Source: Litchfieldia alkalitelluris (GTDB lineage: Bacteria; Bacillota; Bacilli; Bacillales; Bacillaceae_L). Taken from it: a DNA stretch of 64,000 bases. Location of the stretch: positions 5,106,369 to 5,170,368 of the forward strand of contig NZ_KV917374.1 of assembly GCF_002019645.1 (NCBI RefSeq), given 5' to 3'. Of the stretch, positions 37,131 through 46,165 are shown piece by piece (position 1 is the stretch's first letter; each line of letters starts with the position of its first letter). The translations under genes and the position numbers were made by a program. The notes beneath the pieces are model-generated. The model was not told the origin of the DNA and searched no databases. It saw only the letters and a list, made by a program, of their open reading frames with translations.

Positions 37131-37228
37131 GTGCACATTTGATCATTTTGATTCATATTATAAAAAAAGTTTTGCAAGACTTCACAATTAGAGCCTATTT
37201 TATTTTTAGAAGACATGATATAATTAAA

Positions 37229-37243
37229 TTATAATAATTTTAA
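37229..37243. promoter_or_regulatory. PerR box upstream of pfeT
   Basis: TTATAATAATTTTAA matches the PerR consensus TTATAATNATTATAA at 13 of the 14 fixed positions. It lies 116 bp before the P1B-4 ATPase start. In B. subtilis pfeT is controlled by PerR. A short hairpin (GCTGCTGTC/GACGGCAGC, 37268-37291) is in the leader. Confidence 0.7.
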
Positions 37244-37358
37244 TATAGGAATATCTCTTGTAATTTTGCTGCTGTCATACCTGACGGCAGCTTTCGCTAT
37301 TTTATAAGGGTACTGATTCTGATTATTTTTCTCAATTAGAAAATAGGAGGCGATAATA

Positions 37359-39302
37359 ATGGAAACTGAAATTAGAACACAATCTTCAAATAAACCAAGC
37401 ATAAGTAACGTTAATAAAAAGAGACGCTTTCCTCTGTTTACACAAATAAAGGAGCATGGAGAATTAGTCGCAGCAATTATATCTGGCCTTATGATTTTAG
37501 TAGGGTATACGCTCACAAAAACTAATGGAGACAATCTTGCTGTGGCTATGTTTTTAACTGCTTTTATCGTCGGTGGATTCGCTAAAGCAAAAGAAGGAAT
37601 TGAAGATACGATCCAAAATAAAGAGTTAAATGTAGAAATGCTGATGATTTTTGCTGCAATAGGCTCCGCGATTATTGGTTATTGGATGGAAGGGGCTATT
37701 CTCATCTTTATTTTTGCATTAAGTGGGGCTCTTGAGACTTATACAATGAATAAAAGTCATAGGGAAATATCCGCATTAATGAAAATGCAACCAGAACAGG
37801 CAACCTTATTAGCAAACGGCACTCAAAAAATTGTAAGTGTTTCAAGCTTAAAAATAGGAGATCGTATCTTAATTAAACCTGGCGAAAGAATTTCCGCTGA
37901 TGGAAAACTTATTAGAGGTCAAACAAACATTGATGAGTCAACTATTACAGGGGAATCTCTACCTGTCTCTAAAAGTATTGGGATGTTTGTTTATGCAGGT
38001 ACTGTGAATTTACAGGGGTCAATCACAGTAGAGGTTAACAAAAAAAGCAGTGATACCCTCTTCCAAAAAATTATTCAGCTTGTTCAAAATGCCCAGAGTG
38101 AAAAATCACCTTCACAGTTGTTTATTGAAAAATTTGAAGGTTTATATGTTAAATGTGTGTTAGCTGCAGTAGGTATAATGATGTTTTTGCCATACTTCTT
38201 ATTAGGTTGGAGTTGGAATGAGACCTTTTATCGCGCAATGATTCTTTTAGTTGTTGCATCACCATGTGCACTTGTTGCCTCGATTATGCCAGCTACCTTG
38301 TCAGCGATATCTACTGGCGCTAGACACGGGATTTTATTTAAAGGTGGTATTCACCTTGAACAACTAGGAAACCTTAAAGCAATTGCTTTTGATAAAACCG
38401 GAACTTTGACTAAAGGGAAACCCGAAGTAACCGCAACGATTGTCAGGGAAGATATCTCTGAACAGGACTTTATTCATCATATAGCGTCAATTGAACAACA
38501 CTCTACACATCCATTAGGACAATCAATTGTTTTGCATGCTGAACAAAAACTTGGCTTAAAACTGTTACAACCTGATGGGATTGAAGATGTTCCTGGATGG
38601 GGAATCATAGGGACAGTCAATAATAAAGAATGGAAAATTGGGAAAGCAGAGTTCGTTGGTGAAACCATCGCAAAACAATTTAACAATAACATATCTAATC
38701 AACTTGCTTCAGAAGGAAACACAATTATATATGCTAGTGACTCTAAAGGAATTATCGGATTAGTTGCGCTAAAAGATACTGTTCGTACAGATACAGCAGA
38801 TTCGATTAAGCAATTAAAACAATTAGGCATTCATACAATCATGCTTACTGGGGATGGCGAAAAAACAGCATCTGCTATTGCAACCGAAAGCAAAATAGAT
38901 GACTATATCGCTGGATGCTTACCTGAGAACAAAGTCAAACATATCAAGGACTTGAAGGCCAAATATATAACTGTCGCGATGGTTGGCGATGGAATCAATG
39001 ATGCCCCTGCCCTTGCAACAGCAAATGTAGGAATTGCAATGGGTGAAGGTACAGATGTTGCGCTAGAAACAGCTGATATTGTATTAATGAAAAATGACCT
39101 CACGCGAATTGCAGAGGCTGTTCAACTGTCAAAACGAATGAACCGCATTATTAAGCAAAACATTATTTTCTCAATCACGGTGATTATGCTTTTAATCTGT
39201 TCAAACTTCCTTCAAATCATTGATTTACCTTTTGGGGTAATAGGTCATGAAGGAAGTACCATTCTAGTTATTTTAAACGGACTTCGGTTATTAAAAGCGT
39301 AA
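37359..39302 (+). CDS. pfeT: P1B-4-type metal-transporting ATPase (PfeT/ZosA-like)
   Basis: A 647-residue heavy-metal ATPase without an N-terminal metal-binding domain. The membrane motif is SPC (Ser301-Pro302-Cys303, in VVASPCALVAS), typical of the P1B-4 group. The actuator has ITGESLP, the phosphorylated aspartate is Asp345 (DKTGTLTKGK), HP is in HSTHPLGQS, and GDGINDAPAL closes the P domain. In Bacillus this group exports Fe(II) (PfeT, formerly ZosA) and protects against iron overload and peroxide stress. A PerR-like box lies upstream. The ATG follows TAGGAGGCG. Confidence 0.88.
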   Translation: METEIRTQSSNKPSISNVNKKRRFPLFTQIKEHGELVAAIISGLMILVGYTLTKTNGDNLAVAMFLTAFIVGGFAKAKEGIEDTIQNKELNVEMLMIFAAIGSAIIGYWMEGAILIFIFALSGALETYTMNKSHREISALMKMQPEQATLLANGTQKIVSVSSLKIGDRILIKPGERISADGKLIRGQTNIDESTITGESLPVSKSIGMFVYAGTVNLQGSITVEVNKKSSDTLFQKIIQLVQNAQSEKSPSQLFIEKFEGLYVKCVLAAVGIMMFLPYFLLGWSWNETFYRAMILLVVASPCALVASIMPATLSAISTGARHGILFKGGIHLEQLGNLKAIAFDKTGTLTKGKPEVTATIVREDISEQDFIHHIASIEQHSTHPLGQSIVLHAEQKLGLKLLQPDGIEDVPGWGIIGTVNNKEWKIGKAEFVGETIAKQFNNNISNQLASEGNTIIYASDSKGIIGLVALKDTVRTDTADSIKQLKQLGIHTIMLTGDGEKTASAIATESKIDDYIAGCLPENKVKHIKDLKAKYITVAMVGDGINDAPALATANVGIAMGEGTDVALETADIVLMKNDLTRIAEAVQLSKRMNRIIKQNIIFSITVIMLLICSNFLQIIDLPFGVIGHEGSTILVILNGLRLLKA

Positions 39303-39374
39303 GTAAAGCGATTTTCGTAAATTTTTCACTTTTGCACTGGCCAAAAATTTATCAATACTCTTGAAAAGAGAGCA

Positions 39375-39418
39375 TAAGATAGGAGCGTCTAAGGTTATAC
39401 TTAGCGCTCCTTATCTTA
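39375..39418. terminator. Terminator between convergent pfeT and yfkH
   Basis: TAAGATAGGAGCG pairs with CGCTCCTTATCTTA (one bulge), with an inner CTAAG/CTTAG helix. No long T-run is present. Confidence 0.65.
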
Positions 39419-39427
39419 TACTGATAC

Positions 39428-40261
39428 CTATCTTTCTGCCCTAATCCTCTTACAATTTAGGATTGCATTGATTTCGCCACCAATAATAATAATCATCCCT
39501 GATAAGTAAAACCAAATCATAAGAACAATAATCCCACCTAGACTCCCATAAGTGGCTGAGTAATTCCCAAAAGTGCTTACATAATATGAAAATCCGAGGG
39601 ATACAAACATCCAACCGAACGTGGAAAAGATAGACCCACTTAACACTTCCTTTAATTTTAGCTTTTTGTTTGGAGCGAAGTAGTAAAGACAACTAAACAC
39701 AATAAATAAAATTCCAGCACTAAACAACCAACGAATCGCATTCCAAACACTTAAAAACTCTGATGAAAATCCGAAAGCTGAGAAAATAAACATCCCAATT
39801 TGACGACCAAATACTGGTAGTAATAAAGCAACCACAATCACGATAACCATTCCAAGTGTCAATAAGATTGACATTCCCCTCGCAACTAGAAAATGTCTAC
39901 TTTCCTTCACATCATAGGCTCGATTAAATGCACGAACAACAGCGTTGATTCCGTTTGATGCTGACCAAATAGTAGCAATAATACCGAATGATAAAAGTGT
40001 CCCATTGTGAGAACCGATTATAGAGTGTAAGTTTCGCTCAATCATCTCAATCGTACCTTCTGGTGCATATTCGCGTACACTGTTTAAAATATCAATATCT
40101 GAAATCGGCAAAAAACCTATTAACGTTATACTAAAAATGAGAAAAGGAAATAGTGATAGTAAGAAAAAGTAGGCTAACTCTGCAGAAAGCCCTGCAACTT
40201 CATCCTCATTGAATCGCTTTATAAGATCTTTTATAAATTCCCAGCCTTTACTTATACTCAT
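39428..40261 (-). CDS. yfkH: YihY/BrkB family membrane protein YfkH
   Basis: A 277-residue protein with six predicted helices, formerly misnamed ribonuclease BN. It has the family start (VAGLSAELAYFFLLSLFPF), the middle block WSASNGINAVVRAFNRAYDV and a late YGSLGGIIVLMIWFYLSG. It starts at the ATG reading MSISKGWEF after GAGGTG. It lies 10 bp downstream of the YtxH-like gene, so the two are probably co-transcribed from yfkJ. Function unknown. Confidence 0.87.
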   Translation of the reverse strand: MSISKGWEFIKDLIKRFNEDEVAGLSAELAYFFLLSLFPFLIFSITLIGFLPISDIDILNSVREYAPEGTIEMIERNLHSIIGSHNGTLLSFGIIATIWSASNGINAVVRAFNRAYDVKESRHFLVARGMSILLTLGMVIVIVVALLLPVFGRQIGMFIFSAFGFSSEFLSVWNAIRWLFSAGILFIVFSCLYYFAPNKKLKLKEVLSGSIFSTFGWMFVSLGFSYYVSTFGNYSATYGSLGGIIVLMIWFYLSGMIIIIGGEINAILNCKRIRAER

Positions 40262-40271
40262 CAAAACACCT

Positions 40272-40622
40272 CTATTCCTCAAGCCTCCTGTTCTCGTCTA
40301 CAGACTTGAAACTTGTAAAAACATCTTGAGTATCTTTTATCATATTTATCATTTCAGGAGTTGTACGATTTAATTCACTTACTTTCCCTGTTATAAATCG
40401 AATATCCTCTGACACCTGTTCAAGCGTCGTCCGAACCTGGTGGATATTTTCCTTCATCTCACTAGCAACTTGCCCTGGATGTTTAATAAGATGGGCTGCC
40501 TTTTCCCCGGCTTTTATCGTCCCATTGACCACTTGTTCTCTTGTTTCACGGTCAAACAACGAAATCGCAGCACCTACGACTGCACCAAGCAGCATTCCTT
40601 CTACCATTTTATTTCTAGCCAT
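40272..40622 (-). CDS. YtxH domain protein
   Basis: A 116-residue protein. One N-terminal hydrophobic glycine-rich helix (GMLLGAVVGAAISLF, residues ~8-22) anchors a long charged helix that looks coiled-coil (EMKENIHQVRTTLEQVSEDI). This is the YtxH/gas-vesicle-like architecture of small envelope stress proteins. It starts MARNKMVEG, with GGAGG upstream. It corresponds in position to B. subtilis yfkI, but I do not assert orthology. Confidence 0.8.
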   Translation of the reverse strand: MARNKMVEGMLLGAVVGAAISLFDRETREQVVNGTIKAGEKAAHLIKHPGQVASEMKENIHQVRTTLEQVSEDIRFITGKVSELNRTTPEMINMIKDTQDVFTSFKSVDENRRLEE

Positions 40623-40678
40623 AAAATACAATCCTCCATTTTATATAACCTATTTTGATTTATTTAAAACTAGTCCAA

Positions 40679-41149
40679 CTATAAATGTTTCTCTCTCCTA
40701 ATTGTCTCTAATAAACCACGACAGCCACTTGAAATCAAATCATAAACCTCATCAAAATTACCAGTATAATATGGGTCTGGGACATCCTCTATTTTACTGT
40801 CTGTTACATAATCCAATAATCTTCCTATGTACCCTGTTTGTTTGTAACCAGCAATTCTTCTTAAATTCCCTAGATTTTCTGCATCCATTGCAATAATATA
40901 ATCGAAATTAACAACATCAGTATTGACCACTTGTCTAGCCTTAATCCCTTCATGACTTATTCCCTTATCGTTTAAAACTTGACGGGTTCCTTCATGAGGA
41001 GGCTTGCCCACATGCCAGTGTCCTGTACCTGCTGAATCCACTTTTATTTTATCATTCAAACCAGCATCGTTTAGCATATTTCGGAAGACTGCTTCAGCCA
41101 TTGGAGACCTGCAAATATTACCTAGACAAACAAATAACACATTAACCAT
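40679..41149 (-). CDS. yfkJ: Low-molecular-weight protein-tyrosine-phosphatase YfkJ
   Basis: A 156-residue phosphatase. The P-loop CLGNICRS (residues 8-15, C-x5-R-S) carries the nucleophile, and the general acid aspartate is in DVPDPYYTG. Members act on phosphotyrosine, or on phosphoarginine in the YwlE branch. The second residue of the loop (Leu) and gene order favour YfkJ. It starts with an ATG after GGGGGA. It is followed closely by the YtxH and yfkH genes. Confidence 0.9.
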   Translation of the reverse strand: MVNVLFVCLGNICRSPMAEAVFRNMLNDAGLNDKIKVDSAGTGHWHVGKPPHEGTRQVLNDKGISHEGIKARQVVNTDVVNFDYIIAMDAENLGNLRRIAGYKQTGYIGRLLDYVTDSKIEDVPDPYYTGNFDEVYDLISSGCRGLLETIRREKHL

Positions 41150-41174
41150 TTTATATCCCCCTCCTACATTTCTT

Positions 41175-41359
41175 TTAATATAAAACTGACTTCGTAAACT
41201 TTGTTGCTTTTAAAAGGTCTTTTGAAATTACTTTGAATTAAGTAGAGTGGCATCTTTTCTTGCTAAAATAAAAACCATAATTCTGAAAAAAATAGTGTAT
41301 TTTCTATAATTAGGTCACCTAGCAACAATATTTCAGAAAAGACCTAATATAATTATAAT
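41175..41359. repeat. MITE-like element with inverted ends (185 bp)
   Basis: The left end (41175-41210) reads AAACTGACTTCGTAAAC then TTTGTTGC. The right end (41321-41359), on the other strand, gives TTAGGTCTTTTCTG then ATATTGTTGC. They are similar to each other and to the ends at 9931/10041. This element fills most of the 311-bp gap between yfkJ and yfkK. Confidence 0.5.
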
Positions 41360-41460
41360 CAAAACTGCAAGTTTAATGAAATAAGGAGAAGAATAAAGGA
41401 ATAGATTTATCGCAAAACATGATACAATAGTAAAAAGGATATTTCGAAAGGATGAAACTT

Positions 41461-41685
41461 ATGGATTTAACTCAAAAATCTGTCGAAAATGTTGAATTTA
41501 TGATTGAAAAAATAAAAGACAAGCTTAAGGTGCTTAATTTAGGTGCGATAAAACCATCACACTTCGATGAAGAGATGTACGAAGAATTAACAGAGATCTA
41601 TGATTTAGTGATGAAAAAAAATTCTTTTAGCCCTAATGAGATGCAAGCATTAGTTGAAGAGCTAGGCTCACTACGTAAAAAATAG
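41461..41685 (+). CDS. yfkK: YfkK family protein (DUF1128)
   Basis: A 74-residue soluble helical protein with the family end FSPNEMQALVEELGSLRKK. It starts at the ATG (MDLTQKSVENV) after AAAGGATG; the ATG three codons earlier overlaps that site. Position after yfkJ fits B. subtilis. Function unknown. Confidence 0.88.
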   Translation: MDLTQKSVENVEFMIEKIKDKLKVLNLGAIKPSHFDEEMYEELTEIYDLVMKKNSFSPNEMQALVEELGSLRKK

Positions 41686-41755
41686 TACATAACAAAACAC
41701 AGTTATAACCTTTTCCTCCTCTGCATATATGTGTATAAAGGGGGAGATGGTTATT

Positions 41756-41914
41756 ATGGTGGGAATGTGGTTAACAACACTTGTCATGTTTGGTTTCCTC
41801 ATTTTTGGGGTCGTTTTTATTATTTATGTGTTAAGGTGGGGGATTGAACCACATGATGCAGTTAAAATTGATCCATTACCAAGTAATAAGAATCAAGATT
41901 CTCCAAAAAAGTAA
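41756..41914 (+). CDS. Small single-pass membrane protein (52 aa)
   Basis: Not recognised. MVGMWLTTLVMFGFLIFGVV begins one membrane helix (residues ~4-27), and a short hydrophilic tail ends DSPKK. The ATG lies 9 bases after AAAGGGGGAG, a strong site, so it is very probably translated. It sits between yfkK and the YdjM-like gene. Confidence 0.7.
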   Translation: MVGMWLTTLVMFGFLIFGVVFIIYVLRWGIEPHDAVKIDPLPSNKNQDSPKK

Positions 41915-41983
41915 CGAGACGAGGTTGTTCTATTATTAGGACAACCTTATTTATTAATTTCATTTGTACGGGGTGAACGTTGT

Positions 41984-42853
41984 TTGGATACAGTAACACA
42001 TACACTTTTTGGCATGACTTTATATGGAGCAATAAATAAAGAAAATGATTCAAAGGCAACAAAAAAGTCCCTTTTACTCGCAACAATTGGAGGAAGCCAG
42101 ATACCCGATATTGATGTGATATCAAGATTTTGGGATACAGAAGGACTTTATCAGATGTGGCACCGGGGAATTACACATTCATTATTCCTTGTACCAATTT
42201 GGGCACTCGTTTTAACACTACTTTGTATCGTTCTTTTCAAGGTAAAAGACTATAAACGATTATTTTTCATATCGTGTATTGCCGTATTCATACATAATAC
42301 GAGTGATCTTTTCAATGCATGGGGGACAGGCTATTTTGAGCCATTCTCCTCCATTCGCATTACTTTTGGAGTTATTCCGATTGTTGATGTCATCTTTTGG
42401 TTAATTATGATTTCATCAATGATTATCTCTAAGTACATAAAGCAGAATCGACATCAGTTATTTCGTTTAGCATGGCTACTAATTGTTTTACACGTATCTA
42501 TTCAATCTGTTCAAGGATACTTTATATATAAGCAATATGAGAACAACTATGATCAATTAGCACTTTCTGCTAGCTTTATTCCCTGGAATTATACGGTCAT
42601 TGGTAAAAGTGATGATATTGTTGAGATTACTGATGATACTTTATTTACTAAACCAAAGCCAATGTATACATTACATTCACAAGATAATGCAAATTTAGAA
42701 GTACTTTTTAATCTTAATCCAAGTGCTCATACATTATATCACTGGTCTCCTTTTGTTGTGGTTGTTGATGATGATACAAGACTAGGTATTTATGATCCAC
42801 GTTTTTATATGAATGGAGAATCGTTTTTATTTGAATATATAGTAAAACAATAA
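41984..42853 (+). CDS. Membrane metal-dependent hydrolase, YdjM family (YfhP paralogue)
   Basis: A 289-residue protein of the same PF04307 family as the gene at 10094. The conserved sites are DTVTHTLFG, GGSQIPDIDVI, HRGITHS and the in-membrane NTSDLFNAWG. Four to five membrane segments lie between residues 65 and 185, and a soluble tail follows. The start is a TTG with GGGGTGA upstream. Substrate unknown. Confidence 0.85.
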   Translation: MDTVTHTLFGMTLYGAINKENDSKATKKSLLLATIGGSQIPDIDVISRFWDTEGLYQMWHRGITHSLFLVPIWALVLTLLCIVLFKVKDYKRLFFISCIAVFIHNTSDLFNAWGTGYFEPFSSIRITFGVIPIVDVIFWLIMISSMIISKYIKQNRHQLFRLAWLLIVLHVSIQSVQGYFIYKQYENNYDQLALSASFIPWNYTVIGKSDDIVEITDDTLFTKPKPMYTLHSQDNANLEVLFNLNPSAHTLYHWSPFVVVVDDDTRLGIYDPRFYMNGESFLFEYIVKQ

Positions 42854-42866
42854 TTTCAAAAGAGAA

Positions 42867-42900
42867 AACCAGCTGATCATTTATCAGCTGGTTATTTCTT
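42867..42900. terminator. Terminator between the YdjM-like gene and adhE
   Basis: AACCAGCTGAT pairs with ATCAGCTGGTT across a 5-nt loop, followed by ATTTCTTTT. Confidence 0.85.
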
Positions 42901-42920
42901 TTGCAAAGATAATTTATTTA

Positions 42921-45521
42921 TTAAACACCCTTAAACGCTTGACGATAAATTTCAGCTAATTCTGTTACAAGAGGTAACTTCGGATTAGCAGTAGTACACT
43001 GATCTTCAAAAGCACGCTCTGCTAAATAGTCAACTTTAGCTTCGAATTGTTTCTTAGTTACACCATTCGCCTCAATGCTCATCGGAATGTCTAGCTCTTT
43101 AGCTAGCTTAATAACAGCTTGAACTAGGCTTTCAACACCTTCTTCTGTTGTTCTAGCAGGTAATCCTAGTGTTCTAGCAATTTCAGCATAGCGTTGGTCT
43201 GCAATAAAGTGCTCATATTTAGGAAATGAAGCAAATTTCTTAGGTTTAGATGCATTGTAACGAATGACATGCGGCATTAAGATTGTATTTGAGCGTCCGT
43301 GTGCAATATGGAATTCGGCACCAAGCTTATGAGCTAAGCTGTGGTTAATTCCTAAGAATGCATTGGCAAATGCCATACCCGCAATCGTAGATGCATTATG
43401 CATTTTCTCACGAGCTACTGCGTCACTTCCATCATGATAGGCACGAGGTAGATATTCAAATACAAGTTGGATCGCTTTCATTGCCAATCCGTCTGTGTAA
43501 TCATTCGCCATAATTGAAACATATGCTTCAAATGCATGTGTTAAAACGTCCATACCTGTATCTGCAGTAATTACTTTTGGTACGGTCATTACAAAAGTAG
43601 GGTCAACAATCGCTACATCTGGAGTTAACTCATAATCGGCCAATGGATACTTAATATTATTAACTTTATCTGTAATAACAGAGAATGAAGTTACTTCAGA
43701 TCCTGTACCAGAGGTTGTTGGGATTGCAACGAATTGAGTTTTATCAAGCTTTGGATATTTAACAACACGTTTGCGAATATCTAGGAACTTTTGTTTTAAG
43801 CCAAAGAAGTCTGCTTCTGGGTGTTCATAGAACAACCACATTCCTTTTGCAGCATCCATCGCTGAACCTCCACCAAGCGCAATAATGACATCTGGTTGAA
43901 AAGCCATCATCGCTTCTGCACCTTTCATAACTGTATCAATTGATGGATCTGGTTCAACATCTGAGAACACATCGACATGAACTAGGTCTGGGCGTTGACG
44001 AAGATAATGAGTAACTCTGTCTACATAGCCAAGCTTCACCATTCCAGGATCTGTTACGATGAATGCACGTGAAATGTTAGGGATTTTTGCTAGATATTGA
44101 GTTGAGTTTTTCTCAAAATAGATTTTTGGTGGAACTTTGAACCATTGCATATTATTATTCCTTCTCGCCATACGTTTTACGTTTAATAGATGAATCGCTC
44201 CAACGTTAGATGCTACTGAGTTTTTCCCGTAAGAACCACACCCAAGAGTTAATGATGGTAGGAAAGCATTGTAGATATCACCAATTGCACCTTGAGAAGA
44301 TGGAGCATTAACGATAATACGGCATGCTTTCATTCTGATTCCATAGGCTTTTTGAACTTCTTCATTTGTAGAGTGGATAACAGCTGAGTGACCAAGACCA
44401 CCAAACTCAAGCATTTCTTCTGCTCTTTGTAATCCTTCACTTGTAGAATTTACTTTATAGCATGCAAGTACTGGGCTTAATTTTTCTCTTGATAGTGGGT
44501 AGTCAGGACCTACACCTTGTAGCTCTGCCACTAATATTTTTGCATCAACTGGCACTTTAACTCCTGCCATTTTTGCAATTTCGTATGCTGATTTACCAAC
44601 AATATCCGCATTTACTGCGCATGTATCTTCTCTAATCACAAGTTTAGACACTTTAGCAGTTTCTTCAGCTGATAAGAAGTAGCAGCCTTTATCAAGCATT
44701 TCAGCTTTCACTTCTTCATAGATCTCTTTATCGATGATTACTGCTTGCTCAGAAGCACAAATCATTCCATTATCAAATGTTTTTGATAAAATTAGGTCAT
44801 TAACTGCACGTTTAACAACAGCAGTTTTTTCAATATAGCACGGAACGTTACCAGGGCCTACACCAAGTGCCGGCTTCCCAGTACTGTAAGCTGATTTCAC
44901 CATTCCTGCTCCACCAGTTGCAAGTACTAGTGCAATTCCAGGGTGGTTCATTAATTGTTTCGTTGCTTCAATTGACGGTAACTCGATCCATTGAATACAA
45001 TCTTCAGGTGCACCATGCTTCACTGCTGCGTCACGCAATACTCTTGCAGCTTCACTACTACATTTTTGTGCAGATGGATGAAACGCGAAGATGATAGGGT
45101 TTCTAGTTTTAATGGAAACTAATGCTTTAAACATAGTTGTTGATGTTGGGTTTGTTACTGGAGTTACCCCTGCCACTACACCAACTGGCTCTGCAATTTC
45201 TACTAAACCATCGAAGTCATTTTCATTAATGATTCCAACTGTTTTATCGTATTTAATATTGTTATAGATATATTCTGTTGCAAAAATATTTTTAATGACC
45301 TTATCTTCGAATACTCCACGCTTGGTTTCTTCAACTGCTAGTTTCGCAAGTGGCATATGTTGATCTAAACCAGCTAAAGCCATTTCTTTTACGATTTTAT
45401 CAATCGTTTGTTGGTCAAATTCCAAGAAAGCTTTAAGTGCCTTTTGTCCTTTTTCCACAAGTGAGTCAATCATTGTTTGAACTTCGTTTTGTTTTGTTAC
45501 TTCTTTTTCTTCAACTGCCAT
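42921..45521 (-). CDS. adhE: Bifunctional acetaldehyde-CoA/alcohol dehydrogenase AdhE
   Basis: An 866-residue fermentative enzyme that reduces acetyl-CoA to acetaldehyde and then ethanol, regenerating NAD. The N-terminal half is an aldehyde dehydrogenase (residues ~1-440), with the nucleophile cysteine in NGMICASEQAV. The C-terminal half is an iron alcohol dehydrogenase, with GGGSAMDAAKGMW (nucleotide), PTTSGTGSEVT, and iron-binding HAFEAY, NHSLAHKLGAEFHIAHG. It is full length with no frameshift. The ATG follows AGGAGGG. Two Rex-type operators lie immediately upstream, so induction at high NADH/NAD ratio is expected. The gene implies anaerobic or oxygen-limited growth. Confidence 0.96.
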   Translation of the reverse strand: MAVEEKEVTKQNEVQTMIDSLVEKGQKALKAFLEFDQQTIDKIVKEMALAGLDQHMPLAKLAVEETKRGVFEDKVIKNIFATEYIYNNIKYDKTVGIINENDFDGLVEIAEPVGVVAGVTPVTNPTSTTMFKALVSIKTRNPIIFAFHPSAQKCSSEAARVLRDAAVKHGAPEDCIQWIELPSIEATKQLMNHPGIALVLATGGAGMVKSAYSTGKPALGVGPGNVPCYIEKTAVVKRAVNDLILSKTFDNGMICASEQAVIIDKEIYEEVKAEMLDKGCYFLSAEETAKVSKLVIREDTCAVNADIVGKSAYEIAKMAGVKVPVDAKILVAELQGVGPDYPLSREKLSPVLACYKVNSTSEGLQRAEEMLEFGGLGHSAVIHSTNEEVQKAYGIRMKACRIIVNAPSSQGAIGDIYNAFLPSLTLGCGSYGKNSVASNVGAIHLLNVKRMARRNNNMQWFKVPPKIYFEKNSTQYLAKIPNISRAFIVTDPGMVKLGYVDRVTHYLRQRPDLVHVDVFSDVEPDPSIDTVMKGAEAMMAFQPDVIIALGGGSAMDAAKGMWLFYEHPEADFFGLKQKFLDIRKRVVKYPKLDKTQFVAIPTTSGTGSEVTSFSVITDKVNNIKYPLADYELTPDVAIVDPTFVMTVPKVITADTGMDVLTHAFEAYVSIMANDYTDGLAMKAIQLVFEYLPRAYHDGSDAVAREKMHNASTIAGMAFANAFLGINHSLAHKLGAEFHIAHGRSNTILMPHVIRYNASKPKKFASFPKYEHFIADQRYAEIARTLGLPARTTEEGVESLVQAVIKLAKELDIPMSIEANGVTKKQFEAKVDYLAERAFEDQCTTANPKLPLVTELAEIYRQAFKGV

Positions 45522-45536
45522 TGTAAACCCTCCTAT

Positions 45537-45554
45537 TTGTGAAACATTTCACAT
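45537..45554. promoter_or_regulatory. Rex operator 1 (adhE)
   Basis: TTGTGAAACATTTCACAT, a near-perfect match to the Rex consensus TTGTGAAnnnnTTCACAA. It lies directly beside the adhE ribosome binding site. Confidence 0.85.
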
Positions 45555-45585
45555 ATATCTTTTAAAAAATAAAACACATAAAAGT

Positions 45586-45603
45586 TTGTGATATATTTCA
45601 CAT
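45586..45603. promoter_or_regulatory. Rex operator 2 (adhE)
   Basis: TTGTGATATATTTCACAT, spaced 49 bp from operator 1 (start to start). A weaker half-site (TTGTGAATTGTTGAGCAA) lies near 45689. Confidence 0.8.
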
Positions 45604-45729
45604 GTTCTCTCTAAAATAAAATGTATAATCGGTAATTACTACCATGTATACATTATAAAACCTTAATTATAATTTGTGTGTGAACAGTTTGTGAATTGTT
45701 GAGCAAGTGTTTGTGTATATTTTTTTACT

Positions 45730-45957
45730 TTATTCACAAGCAGGATTTCTTAAAATTTTTGTTATTGAAATATCATTATACATTCTAGTATTCTGTTTTA
45801 GTAAACATACAAAATTGGTGGTCCAAACGTATGAAGGAATTGTCTTTCCTTCCTCAATCATCATTGCTTCAAATTCATCGCCTATAAGCTCTTCAAACGC
45901 CTCTAATGTGTAAGTTTCAGTATCTGTTGAAAAGTCTTTCCATTCGCATAGTATCAT
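45730..45957 (-). CDS. Conserved hypothetical protein, 75 aa
   Basis: Not recognised. An AAGGAGGG site 6 bases before the ATG and the clean frame indicate a real gene. MILCEWKDFSTDTETYTLEA is followed by an acidic middle (ELIGDEFEAMMIEEG) and a basic end (ITKILRNPACE) with three cysteines in total. It is soluble. It lies on the same strand as adhE and upstream of the Rex region, so adhE may also receive transcription from it. Confidence 0.75.
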   Translation of the reverse strand: MILCEWKDFSTDTETYTLEAFEELIGDEFEAMMIEEGKTIPSYVWTTNFVCLLKQNTRMYNDISITKILRNPACE

Positions 45958-46165
45958 GCTTAACCCTCCTTGTAGTATCTTTTCTCTCTACACTTATATT
46001 ATAGCAGTTACTAAACGTAATTAACTTGCTAATAATGAACAATTTATGAATTGAATTCACTCTGGGATTTGCTTAGTATTAGTGCTGATACAATCTTCTT
46101 TTTCTTGCTAAATACTATTTTATGTATATATAAATCTTGATTATAAATAATGGAACAGTATGGAG

